DNA of 64,000 nt from Paucibacter sediminis. Lineage in GTDB: Bacteria; Pseudomonadota; Gammaproteobacteria; Burkholderiales; Burkholderiaceae_C. Every line of letters starts with the position of its first letter. Positions within the stretch are counted from its first letter, which is position 1. Shown piece after piece: positions 17,226 to 24,896 of this stretch. Location of the stretch: assembly GCF_030254645.1 (NCBI RefSeq), contig NZ_CP116346.1, forward strand, positions 4,815,001-4,879,000, in the 5' to 3' direction. The translations under genes were made by a program, and so were the position numbers. The notes below the pieces were generated by a model. The model was not told the DNA's origin. It saw only the letters and a program-made list of their open reading frames with translations, and searched no databases.

Positions 17226-17789
17226 ATGGGCCTGGACTACCGCACCGCCTTCGACCTTGCACCGATCGGCCTGGTGCTGTCGGAGAACCGCCAGATCCTC
17301 GACTGCAACCGCCATGTGCTGGCGATGTTCGGCGCCGAGCGCGAGCAGTTCATCGGCCACAGCTTCGAGCTGCTCTACCCCAGCCCGGCCGAGTTCGAGC
17401 GCACCGGCGAGCGCATCGTCGCCAGCCTCGATCGCCAGGGCTATTACGCCGACGACCGCATCATGAAGCGGCTGGCCGGGCCGCGGCGCGGCGAGCTGTT
17501 CTGGTGCCATGTCTCGGGCCGCGCGCTCGACCCGCGCAACCCTCATGCCCAGGGCATCTGGAGCTTCGAGGACCTCTCCGCGCACCGCCAGCTGAAGGCC
17601 GTGCGCGCCGAGCTGACGGCGCGCGAGCGCGAGATCGCCGCGCTGCTGATCGAGGGCCTGACCAGCAAGCTGATCGGCAAGAGGCTGGCCATCAGCCCGC
17701 GCACCGTCGACGTCTACCGCGCGCGGCTGATGAAGAAGTACGGCGCCGCCACCACGCCGGATCTGGTGCACAAGCTATTGGTGGGTTGA
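17226..17789 (+). CDS. PAS domain + LuxR-type helix-turn-helix regulator
   Basis: 187 residues from the ATG at 17226, only 7 bp after the mobile element; the frame is open further upstream but only through the element. Residues about 1-115 form a PAS domain (AFDLAPIGLVLSENRQILDCN), and 120-185 a LuxR helix-turn-helix (LTAREREIAALLIEG, then AISPRTVDVYRARLMKKYG). It resembles small one-component PAS-LuxR regulators of the Burkholderiales. No good Shine-Dalgarno precedes the ATG, probably because the element replaced the native leader. Its last 15 bp overlap the convergent EamA gene. Confidence 0.8.
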   Translation: MGLDYRTAFDLAPIGLVLSENRQILDCNRHVLAMFGAEREQFIGHSFELLYPSPAEFERTGERIVASLDRQGYYADDRIMKRLAGPRRGELFWCHVSGRALDPRNPHAQGIWSFEDLSAHRQLKAVRAELTAREREIAALLIEGLTSKLIGKRLAISPRTVDVYRARLMKKYGAATTPDLVHKLLVG

Positions 17790-18668
17790 GGCGCGGCGCT
17801 GCGCCCAGGCCAGCAGGGCCATCGCGGCCAGCACCAACGCCAGGCCCAGCAGCTGCTGGCCCGTGATGGGCTCGCCCAGCACCAGGGCCGAGAGCAGCAG
17901 GGCCGATGCCGGCATCAGCGCCGTCAGCAGCGCGGCCTGGGCAGCCGAGATGCGCGCCGCACCGGCATACCAGAGCACAAAGCCCAGCACCGTGGGCACC
18001 AGGGCGTAATAGGCAATGCCGGCCAGCGCCGCCGGGCTCATCCAGCGCCCGCCGGCCTGCGCCAGTTCCAGCGCGGCCATCGGCAGGGCCAGCAGCAGGC
18101 CGCCGCCCACCATCAGGGTGGCGAGCTGCAGCGGGTGCAGGGCCCGGCGCAGCTTCTTGTTGAGCAGGATGAACAAGGCCTCGCAGAGCACCGCACCCAG
18201 CAGCAAGACCTGGCCCCAGCCCAGGCCGATGCCCGCCTGCCGGAGGTTCAGCGCCAGCACGCCCAGGCTGGCCAGCGCGATCGCCGCCAGCGTCGCGGGC
18301 GCAGGCCGCTCGCCCAGCACCAGCACCGCGAACAGCGCCGCCACCGCCGGCAGCGTGCCGGTCAGCACGCCGGCATCGGCCGCACTCACCCAGGCCAGGC
18401 CCTTGATCAGCAACACCGTGTAGCCGACGCTGCCAGCGCCGGCCTGCAGCCACAGCAAGACCTGGTCGTGCCGGTCGGGGCGCGGCAGCGCCAGGCCGCG
18501 CCAACGCAGCAGGCCCAGCAACAGCGGCAGCGCGAGCGCAAAACGCAGCGCGGTGGCCGCGAACGGCGGCGCCCCCGCCGCGATCAGCTTGCTGACCACC
18601 ACCGTGCTGCCCACCAGCAGCATCGCCAGCCCGGCATAGGCCTGGCCCTTGCGTTCATCCACCATCAT
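17775..18668 (-). CDS. EamA/DMT-superfamily transporter
   Basis: 297 residues with ten predicted membrane helices made of two EamA repeats (about 15-140 and 155-290). The start is one of two adjacent ATGs after the ribosome site GGAGGG (18671-18676 on the reverse strand); the first is used here. The family exports metabolites, often amino acids or drugs, from the cytoplasm. It lies 16 bp downstream of an AraC-type regulator gene on the same strand, a frequent exporter/regulator pair, so the regulator probably controls it. Confidence 0.85.
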   Translation of the reverse strand: MMVDERKGQAYAGLAMLLVGSTVVVSKLIAAGAPPFAATALRFALALPLLLGLLRWRGLALPRPDRHDQVLLWLQAGAGSVGYTVLLIKGLAWVSAADAGVLTGTLPAVAALFAVLVLGERPAPATLAAIALASLGVLALNLRQAGIGLGWGQVLLLGAVLCEALFILLNKKLRRALHPLQLATLMVGGGLLLALPMAALELAQAGGRWMSPAALAGIAYYALVPTVLGFVLWYAGAARISAAQAALLTALMPASALLLSALVLGEPITGQQLLGLALVLAAMALLAWAQRRASTHQ

Positions 18669-18684
18669 CGCGCCCTCCAAAGGC

Positions 18685-19533
18685 TCAGATGCTGGCGGAC
18701 GGATGGCGCGCGGTCTTGAACGAAATTGCAGCGCGGTAGGCGCCGGGCGTGAAACCCAGGCAGCGCACAAAGGCCCGGTGCATATGGCTCTGGTCGGCAA
18801 AGCCGGCCGCGCCCGCCGCCTCGGCCAGGCCCGTGCCGCGCGCGATCAGGCGGCGCGCCAGCGCCAGCCGGTGCTGCAGCAGATAGGCGTGCGGCGGCAG
18901 GCCATAGGCGCGCGCGAAACTGCGCAGCAGCTGGTAGCGGCCGAGGCCGCTGGCCTGCGCCAGCTCGTCCAGCCCCGGTGCGCGCTGCGGATCGGCCAGC
19001 AGGCGCTCGCGCGCACGCGCCATTTCAAGCGGGGCCGCGGCGCGCGAGTGCTGCGCCAGGGCGCCGCAGGCCGGCAGCAGCTGGGCCAGGCTCTCCAGCA
19101 ACAAGGTCTCCAGCAGCAGGGCCGAGGGCGCAGCGCCCTGCTCCATCGCCATGAAGAGGCGCTGCAGCGCGCGGCGCAGGCCCGCATGGGCCAGCACCGG
19201 CGGCGTCAGCGGCACCTCGCCCAGCTGCGGCCGCAGCGCCGCGCCGCAGGCCTCGAACAGCGCCGGCTCCAGGTAGAGCATGCGCCATTGCCGGCCCTGC
19301 GCATCGAGCGCCCGGCCGTCGTGCACCTCGCCCGGATTCACCGTGATGAGCTCGCCCGCCCGCGCCTCGACCGGCCCGCGCCCACTCGCCGAGCGCTGGC
19401 CGCCGCGCTCGATCAGGCCGATGCCATGCTGGTCGTGACTGTGGCGCGGATAGCTGCGCGCGCCGCTCATCTGCAGCACCAGGCAACCCGGCAGGGGTGA
19501 AGGCAGCACGCGCCGCAGCTCTTGGAAGGCCAT
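18685..19533 (-). CDS. AraC-family transcriptional regulator
   Basis: 282 residues: an N-terminal cupin-type sensor (about 20-100, with RHSHDQHGIGLI and VNPGEVHDG) and a C-terminal double helix-turn-helix (about 170-270, with GLDELAQASGLGRYQLLRSF and the second helix region GFADQSHMHRAF). The layout matches AraC regulators of exporter genes. It immediately precedes the EamA gene and is probably co-transcribed with it. The inducer is unknown. Confidence 0.87.
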   Translation of the reverse strand: MAFQELRRVLPSPLPGCLVLQMSGARSYPRHSHDQHGIGLIERGGQRSASGRGPVEARAGELITVNPGEVHDGRALDAQGRQWRMLYLEPALFEACGAALRPQLGEVPLTPPVLAHAGLRRALQRLFMAMEQGAAPSALLLETLLLESLAQLLPACGALAQHSRAAAPLEMARARERLLADPQRAPGLDELAQASGLGRYQLLRSFARAYGLPPHAYLLQHRLALARRLIARGTGLAEAAGAAGFADQSHMHRAFVRCLGFTPGAYRAAISFKTARHPSASI

Positions 19534-19719
19534 CGCGCCAGCATGCCAGCCGCCGGGCGTGCTGCCATTTGTCAGGGCGCCGCAAGACTTGACCCCGGGC
19601 AGCGGCCCACAGCGGCCTGTTCATCGATGTTTTCCCTGGTGCACGCTCAGAGCGCCCTGTTTATCGGCCACAATACGCACCGCCCGGAGCAATCGGGCTC
19701 AACCCAAAGTCATACTCGA

Positions 19720-20091
19720 ATGAACAAGACCGAACTGATCGAACACCTGGCCTCCAAGCACGAGCTGACCAAGGCCGAAGCTGGCCGCATCCTCGAGACC
19801 CTGCTGGACGCTGTGGTCACCACGGTGAAGAAGGGCGGCGCCGTTTCCATCCCCGGCTTCGGCTCCTTCAAGCAACACGCACGTGCCGCGCGCACCGGCG
19901 TGAACCCCAGCACCGGCGACAAGATCAAGATCGCTGCTGCCAAGCTGCCCAAGTTCACCCCGGGCGCCGGCTTCAAGGCCGCCGTGGACCCCAAGGCCGC
20001 CGCTCGCAAGGCTGCCAAGGCCGAAGCCAAGCCTGCCAAGGCAGCAGCCAAGCCCGCTGCCAAGCCTGCCAAAAAGGCCGCCAAGAAGTAA
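19720..20091 (+). CDS. HU-family DNA-binding protein with Lys/Ala-rich tail
   Basis: 123 residues. Residues 1-92 are a normal HU/IHF-like core (MNKTELIEHLASKHELTKAEA..., GAVSIPGFGSF, KIKIAAAKLPKFTPGAGFK). Residues about 93-123 are an extension of repeated AAK/PAK units like eukaryotic H1 tails, known in several Burkholderiales HU proteins. It bends and compacts chromosomal DNA. It starts 187 bp from the divergent AraC gene and ends before a clear terminator, so it is a single-gene unit. Confidence 0.93.
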   Translation: MNKTELIEHLASKHELTKAEAGRILETLLDAVVTTVKKGGAVSIPGFGSFKQHARAARTGVNPSTGDKIKIAAAKLPKFTPGAGFKAAVDPKAAARKAAKAEAKPAKAAAKPAAKPAKKAAKK

Positions 20092-20130
20092 TCGCAATGC
20101 AGGCCGCCAGGCCTGCCGCTTGCGCACGAG

Positions 20131-20163
20131 AGCCCGCCAGACCCTGGGTCTGCCGGGCTTTTC
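20131..20163 (+). terminator. Rho-independent terminator of the HU gene
   Basis: A hairpin with arms AGCCCG-C-CAGACC and GGTCTG-C-CGGGCT (one internal C/C mismatch) followed by TTTT. It lies 40 bp after the HU stop. Confidence 0.8.
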
Positions 20164-20203
20164 CTTTGGCCTTACAGTGAAGGCCTGACCGCCCCGACCC
20201 GCC

Positions 20204-22102
20204 ATGTCTGCCAGCTCCCTGCGCGTGCTCTCGCTCATCCCACCGATGACGCAGCTCAACACGCCCTACCCCTCCACCGCCTACCTGACCGGCTTTCTGC
20301 GCTCGCGCGGCGTGCCGGCCACGCAGCAAGACCTGGCCCTGGGCCTGGTGCTCAAGCTGTTCTCGCGCGCGGGGCTGCAGGCGATGCGCACGCGCGTGCA
20401 GGCCCTGCCGGCGGCGCGCCAGACCCTGCAGCTGCAGAACTTCGAGGCCCAGTTCGAGCGCTATCTGGCCACCATCGCGCCCACCATCGCCTTTCTGCAG
20501 GGCGGCGACCCGACGCTGGCGCACCGCATCAACACGCGCCAGTTCCTGCCCGAGGGCAAGCGCTTCGAGACCATCGACGCCTACCTGGCCGAGGACGGCG
20601 AGGACCCGCTGGCCTGGGCCTTCGGGGCGCTGGGCCTGCAGGACCGCGCCCGCCACCTGGCCACGCTCTACCTGAACGACCTCGCCGACGTGCTGCGCGA
20701 GGCGATCGACGAGCGCTTCGAGTTCGTGCGCTATGCCGAGCGCCTGGCCACCGCCCAGCCCAGCTTCGATCCGCTGGCCGAGGCGCTGGCGGCGCCGCCC
20801 AATCTGGTGGACGAGACGCTCGCCGCGCTGACGCTGGAGGCCCTGGCCAGGCATGCGCCGCAGCTGGTGCTGCTGTCGGTGCCCTTCCCCGGCGCGGTGT
20901 ATGCCGCGCTGCGCATCGCCCAGACCATCCGCGCCGCCCACCCCGAGATCAAGCTGGTGCTGGGCGGCGGCTTCGTCAACACCGAGCTGCGCGAGCTGGC
21001 CGAGCCGCGCCTGTTCGACCATGTCGACTTCATCACCCTGGACGCCGGCGAACGCCCGTTGCTGGCCTTGCTGGAGCATTTGCAGGGCCAGCGCTCGCAG
21101 CAGCGCCTGGTACGCACCTTCGTGCGTGTCGATGGCGCGGTGAAGTACATCAACTTCGTCGAGCCCGACATTCCCTTCGATGCGGTGGGCACGCCCACCT
21201 GGGACGGCCTGCCGCTAGGCCAGTACCTGTCGCTGCTGGACATGCTCAACCCGATGAACCGGCTGTGGAGCGACGGGCGCTGGAACAAGCTCACCGTGGC
21301 GCATGGCTGCTACTGGAAGAAGTGCAGCTTCTGCGACGTCAGCCTGGACTACATCTCGCGTTACGAGGCCGCCTCGGCCACCACCCTGGTGGACCGGGTC
21401 GAGGCCATCGTGGCCGAGACCGGCCAGACCGGCTTCCACTTCGTCGACGAGGCCGCACCGCCCAAGGCGCTGAAGGCCTTCGCGGCCGAGCTGCAGCGGC
21501 GCGGCACCAGCATCTCCTGGTGGGGCAATATCCGCTTCGAGAAGACCTTCAGCCCCGAGCTCTGCCAGCAGCTGGCCGACAGCGGCTGCATCGCGATCTC
21601 GGGCGGCCTGGAGGTGGCCTCCGACCGGCTGCTGCAGCTGATGAAGAAGGGCGTGTCGGTCGAGCAGGTGGCGCGCGTCACCAAGGGCTTTGCCGATGCC
21701 GGCATCCTGGTGCATGCCTACCTGATGTACGGCTTCCCGACCCAGACGGTGCAGGACACGGTGGACGCGCTTGAGTATGTGCGCCAGCTGTTCGAGAACG
21801 GCTGCATCCACAGCGGCTTCTTCCACCGCTTCGCCTGCACCGTGCACTCGCCGGTGGGCATGCACCCCGAGGCCTATGGCGTGCAGCTGCGGCCGTTGCC
21901 GCCGGGCGCCTTTGCCAAGAACGACGTCGGCTTCATCGACCCGACCGGGGTGGACCACGATCTGCTGGGCAAGGGCCTCAAGAAGGCGATCTACAACTTC
22001 ATGCACGGCATCGGCGTGGACGAGGATGTGCGCAGCTGGTTCCCCACCAAGGTGCCGCGCACGACCGTGCCGCGCCACAAGATCGCGCGGGCCTTGGCTT
22101 AA
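20204..22102 (+). CDS. B12-binding domain radical SAM protein
   Basis: 632 residues. The N-terminal half contains a cobalamin-binding-like Rossmann region (about 215-300, PQLVLLSVPFPGAVYAAL and KLVLGGGFVNTE), and the radical SAM core starts at about 360. The iron-sulfur cysteines are Cys369, Cys374 and Cys377 (HGCYWKKCSFCD), a Cx4CxxC spacing instead of CxxxCxxC. Later core blocks are GLEVASDRLLQLMKKG and YLMYGFPTQT. Such proteins perform radical methylation or other modifications; the substrate here is unknown and no peptide or natural-product genes sit beside it. Its stop overlaps the convergent gene by 4 bp. Confidence 0.85.
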   Translation: MSASSLRVLSLIPPMTQLNTPYPSTAYLTGFLRSRGVPATQQDLALGLVLKLFSRAGLQAMRTRVQALPAARQTLQLQNFEAQFERYLATIAPTIAFLQGGDPTLAHRINTRQFLPEGKRFETIDAYLAEDGEDPLAWAFGALGLQDRARHLATLYLNDLADVLREAIDERFEFVRYAERLATAQPSFDPLAEALAAPPNLVDETLAALTLEALARHAPQLVLLSVPFPGAVYAALRIAQTIRAAHPEIKLVLGGGFVNTELRELAEPRLFDHVDFITLDAGERPLLALLEHLQGQRSQQRLVRTFVRVDGAVKYINFVEPDIPFDAVGTPTWDGLPLGQYLSLLDMLNPMNRLWSDGRWNKLTVAHGCYWKKCSFCDVSLDYISRYEAASATTLVDRVEAIVAETGQTGFHFVDEAAPPKALKAFAAELQRRGTSISWWGNIRFEKTFSPELCQQLADSGCIAISGGLEVASDRLLQLMKKGVSVEQVARVTKGFADAGILVHAYLMYGFPTQTVQDTVDALEYVRQLFENGCIHSGFFHRFACTVHSPVGMHPEAYGVQLRPLPPGAFAKNDVGFIDPTGVDHDLLGKGLKKAIYNFMHGIGVDEDVRSWFPTKVPRTTVPRHKIARALA

Positions 22103-22836
22103 GGCAGCAGCCGCTCCCAGATCGGCCCACCGTCGTCGATGCGCAAATGGCTGCTGGCGGCAAAGCCCTGCGCCCGCAGTGCGACCATGGCCGCCTGGCC
22201 CGCCTCCCCCACCTCACCGGCGGCGGCCTGAGCCGCCTCGCTGAGGAAGGAAAGGTAGAGAGTCTGGCGCGGCAGCAGTGCCGCGAGGTGGCTGCGCCAG
22301 GCCTCACCCAGGCGCGCTGCGGCCTCGGCCGCGTCGCCCACGTAGAAGAAGGCGCCCAGGCCCTGCCAGAACGGCGATGCCCCCTGCGCATCGCGCAAGC
22401 CGCCCAGCTCCACCACCAGGCGCGTACCGAAGGCCCCGCGCGCATCGGCGATACGGGCCAGTGCCGCCTCGATCAGCAGCCCGAATGCCACATCGGGATC
22501 GTGCAAGCCGGGTGCGCAAGCCAGGTCCGCCAGCTCACTCTCGCCGGTATGGTCGTTGCCCAGCAGCAGCGTGGCCTGGCACTGGAACAGGCCCAGCTCC
22601 TGCGCGGCGTGCACGGCGCGGCCCAGGTGGTAGCTGTAGCGCGGCAGGTCCAGACCCAAGCGTGCGCGCAACCGCAGGCAGGCCTGCGGCCGCTCGTCGG
22701 CGTCGGCCAGCAGCAGCCATTGTTCGCCCTGCGCGAGCGCGGGCTGCACCAGCGCGCCGGTTTGATTGCGCCATTGCGCCAACACGGCGGCGTCGCTGGC
22801 TTCGCGCCAGGGGCGCAGGTGCAGCGCCGCGTTCAT
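22099..22836 (-). CDS. Short AstA-like arginine N-succinyltransferase paralogue (AruF-like?)
   Basis: 245 residues, starting at the ATG that overlaps the upstream astA stop (ATGA). It is a diverged copy of the preceding protein: shared blocks are YSYH/YSYR, xDxTG after it, SPFWxxxGxxFF, LxPxxxxYxxxLxEAAQxA and DDGGPxxE. Compared with the 351-residue neighbour it lacks roughly the first 50 residues and the last 90-100. Pseudomonas arginine/ornithine succinyltransferase is a heteromer of AruF and AruG, both about 340 residues, so this may be a minimal second subunit. It could equally be a degenerating duplicate. Last gene of a six-gene operon. Confidence 0.7.
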   Translation of the reverse strand: MNAALHLRPWREASDAAVLAQWRNQTGALVQPALAQGEQWLLLADADERPQACLRLRARLGLDLPRYSYHLGRAVHAAQELGLFQCQATLLLGNDHTGESELADLACAPGLHDPDVAFGLLIEAALARIADARGAFGTRLVVELGGLRDAQGASPFWQGLGAFFYVGDAAEAAARLGEAWRSHLAALLPRQTLYLSFLSEAAQAAAGEVGEAGQAAMVALRAQGFAASSHLRIDDGGPIWERLLP

Positions 22837-23888
22837 GCGGCCCTCCCGGCGTCCGGCCACAGCGGTGAAGCGCTGAGCCTGGCACCACTCATCGCGCCGA
22901 GGCGCTGCGCCGCCTCATGACCGGGGGCCAGGTCTTGCGTGCCGGGCGGCAGTTGCGCCAGCACCGCGGCGAACTGCTCGCGCTGAGGCCTGACGAGCAG
23001 ATGCCAGGCGCCCTCCCCCTGGCCTATGCCGCCCTCGCGCACGCGCAGCTCGCGCGCAAGGCGCACACTGCGCAGCAGGGCCAGGCTGGCTTCCACGGTC
23101 GGGCCGCCATCGAAGATGTCCACATAGGTGTCGGCATCGAAACCCTCGTCCAGCAGGATGGAGAAGGGCAGCTCGCCCACCGGATGCAGCTGCCCGATGG
23201 CCCATTGCGCCGCCTCGGGCAGCAAGGGCACATAGATCGGCGAATGCGGCATCAGGTCGGCGATGAAGGCCTTGCTGCGGCCACCGGTGACGGCCTCGGC
23301 CTGCGGGTAATCCATATTGAAGAAACGCCGGCCCACCGCGTCCCAGAACGGGCTCTGCCCGGCCGCGTTGGACAGCCCCGGGCTTTCCGCCGCAATGCGC
23401 TCGTTGAAGCGCTCGGCACAGGCCTGGATGAAGAGCAGGCGCGCCCGCGACAGCAGCTGCGCCGCCGGGCCTTGCTCATAGGCCGGCTCCAGGTAGAAGG
23501 AGGTCAGCAAGGTGTAGCCGGTCAGGTCATGGCAGAGATGCAGGGTGTGCATGCGCTGGCTCACGCCCAGCGCCGCCGAGGCGTGCACGACGAACTCGTT
23601 GCGGTAGCTGTAGAAGCGATCGTGGAAACCGGCGCTGGCGGCGATGCCGCTGCTGCCCACCACCCGGCCGACGCTGCGGTCCTCCAGCACGAACAGATAG
23701 GTTTCCTCGCCGCTGGCGGCATCGCGGCTGGCAAAGGCCTGCAAGGAGCGCGCAATGCGCTCGGCCAGCTTGTCGCGGTCATGCGGCAGCGAGCTGATGC
23801 CATGCTCGCTGGCCGCGGCAATGCGCTCCAGGGCCGGCAGGTCGCTCATGGCCACGGGCCTGAGCAGGAGGTCGAGGGGGCTGGTCAT
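22833..23888 (-). CDS. astA: Arginine N-succinyltransferase
   Basis: 351 residues, full length for AstA/AruG. Characteristic stretches are LLRPVAMSDLPALERIA at the N-terminus, CHDLTGYTLLTSFYL, GQSPFWDAVGRRFFNMD and LDEGFDADTYVDIFDGGP. It transfers succinyl from succinyl-CoA to L-arginine, the first step of the arginine succinyltransferase (AST) route. Both ends overlap neighbours by 4 bp (ATGA), so it is translationally coupled to the regulator gene before it and the short paralogue after it. astB, astC and astD are not in the window. Confidence 0.9.
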   Translation of the reverse strand: MTSPLDLLLRPVAMSDLPALERIAAASEHGISSLPHDRDKLAERIARSLQAFASRDAASGEETYLFVLEDRSVGRVVGSSGIAASAGFHDRFYSYRNEFVVHASAALGVSQRMHTLHLCHDLTGYTLLTSFYLEPAYEQGPAAQLLSRARLLFIQACAERFNERIAAESPGLSNAAGQSPFWDAVGRRFFNMDYPQAEAVTGGRSKAFIADLMPHSPIYVPLLPEAAQWAIGQLHPVGELPFSILLDEGFDADTYVDIFDGGPTVEASLALLRSVRLARELRVREGGIGQGEGAWHLLVRPQREQFAAVLAQLPPGTQDLAPGHEAAQRLGAMSGARLSASPLWPDAGRAA

Positions 23889-24883
23889 GGTGTGCTGTCT
23901 TTCGGCGCGCTCAACTCGCGCCAGGCCGCCGCCCGCTGGCTGCGCTCGTCGCGCGGCGTGTTGCCGAACAGGGACTTGTAGGCATGGGAGAAATGCGGCC
24001 CCGAGGAAAAGCCGCAGGACAGTCCGATCTGCAGTATCGATTGGCTGGATTGTTGCAGCAGCCGCCGCGCGCGCTGCAGGCGCAGCTCGACGTAGTAGCG
24101 CGAAGGCAGCGCGTCCAGATACTGCTTGAAAAGCCGCTCCAGCTGGCGCCTCGACACCCCCACCAGGCGGGCCACCTCCTCGGTGGGCAGGGGCTCGGCG
24201 AGGTTGGCTTCCATCAGCGCCAGCGCCTCGGCCAGCTTGGGGCTGCCGCTACCCAGTCGTTCGGAGACGGCGACGCGCTGGCGCTCGCCGCCCGCGCGCG
24301 CGCGCTCCAGCCCCAGCAGCGGGGTCAGCTCTTGGCCCAGACGCTCGCCATGCAGGCGGCTCAGCCAGGCCAGCATCAGATCCAGGCTGGCGGTGCCACC
24401 GGCGCAGCTCAGGCGCAAAGCCTGAGCCTCGCCACTGATCTCCCAGACGTGGCGCGTCCACACCACCGCCGGGTGGGCGCTCATCAGGGCGTCGGCCAGG
24501 GGCCAGTCGACGGTGGCGCGCTGGCCGTCCAGCAGGCCGGCTGCCGCCAGCAGGGCGGCACCGCCGTCCACCCCGCCCAGGGTGCAGCCGGCATCCGCGA
24601 GCTGGCGCCAGGCCAGCAACTGCGCAGGCAGCAGCGGTGCACCCTCGCCGGCCACCACGAAAAGGGCATGCCAGGCCCGCTGCTCATCCAGCGGCTCGGT
24701 CTGCAGCAGGCTGCCGTTGGCCGCGGCCACCGGGCCGCCCTGGAGCGAGACTGCATGGGCCTGGTATGCCACCTCGTTCTGCAACTCGTTGGCGAGCTGC
24801 AGCGCGTCCAGCACGCCACTGGCCGCCAGCATGGAAAAGCCAGGCAGCAGCAGAACGGCACAGGGGCGGGACGGCAGGCTCAC
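23885..24883 (-). CDS. GlxA/ArgR-type AraC-family transcriptional regulator
   Basis: 332 residues. Residues about 8-190 form a DJ-1/PfpI-like (class I glutamine amidotransferase-like) sensor (CAVLLLPGFSMLAASGVLDALQLAN), and about 220-320 an AraC-type DNA-binding domain (SRRQLERLFKQYL..., QIGLSCGFSSGPHFSHAYKSLFG). The architecture is that of Pseudomonas ArgR, which controls arginine catabolism including the aru genes. Its place between a transporter and astA supports an arginine-responsive regulator for this locus. It starts 13 bp after the transporter gene. Confidence 0.87.
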   Translation of the reverse strand: MSLPSRPCAVLLLPGFSMLAASGVLDALQLANELQNEVAYQAHAVSLQGGPVAAANGSLLQTEPLDEQRAWHALFVVAGEGAPLLPAQLLAWRQLADAGCTLGGVDGGAALLAAAGLLDGQRATVDWPLADALMSAHPAVVWTRHVWEISGEAQALRLSCAGGTASLDLMLAWLSRLHGERLGQELTPLLGLERARAGGERQRVAVSERLGSGSPKLAEALALMEANLAEPLPTEEVARLVGVSRRQLERLFKQYLDALPSRYYVELRLQRARRLLQQSSQSILQIGLSCGFSSGPHFSHAYKSLFGNTPRDERSQRAAAWRELSAPKDSTP

Positions 24884-24896
24884 GGGTGCACTGTAC

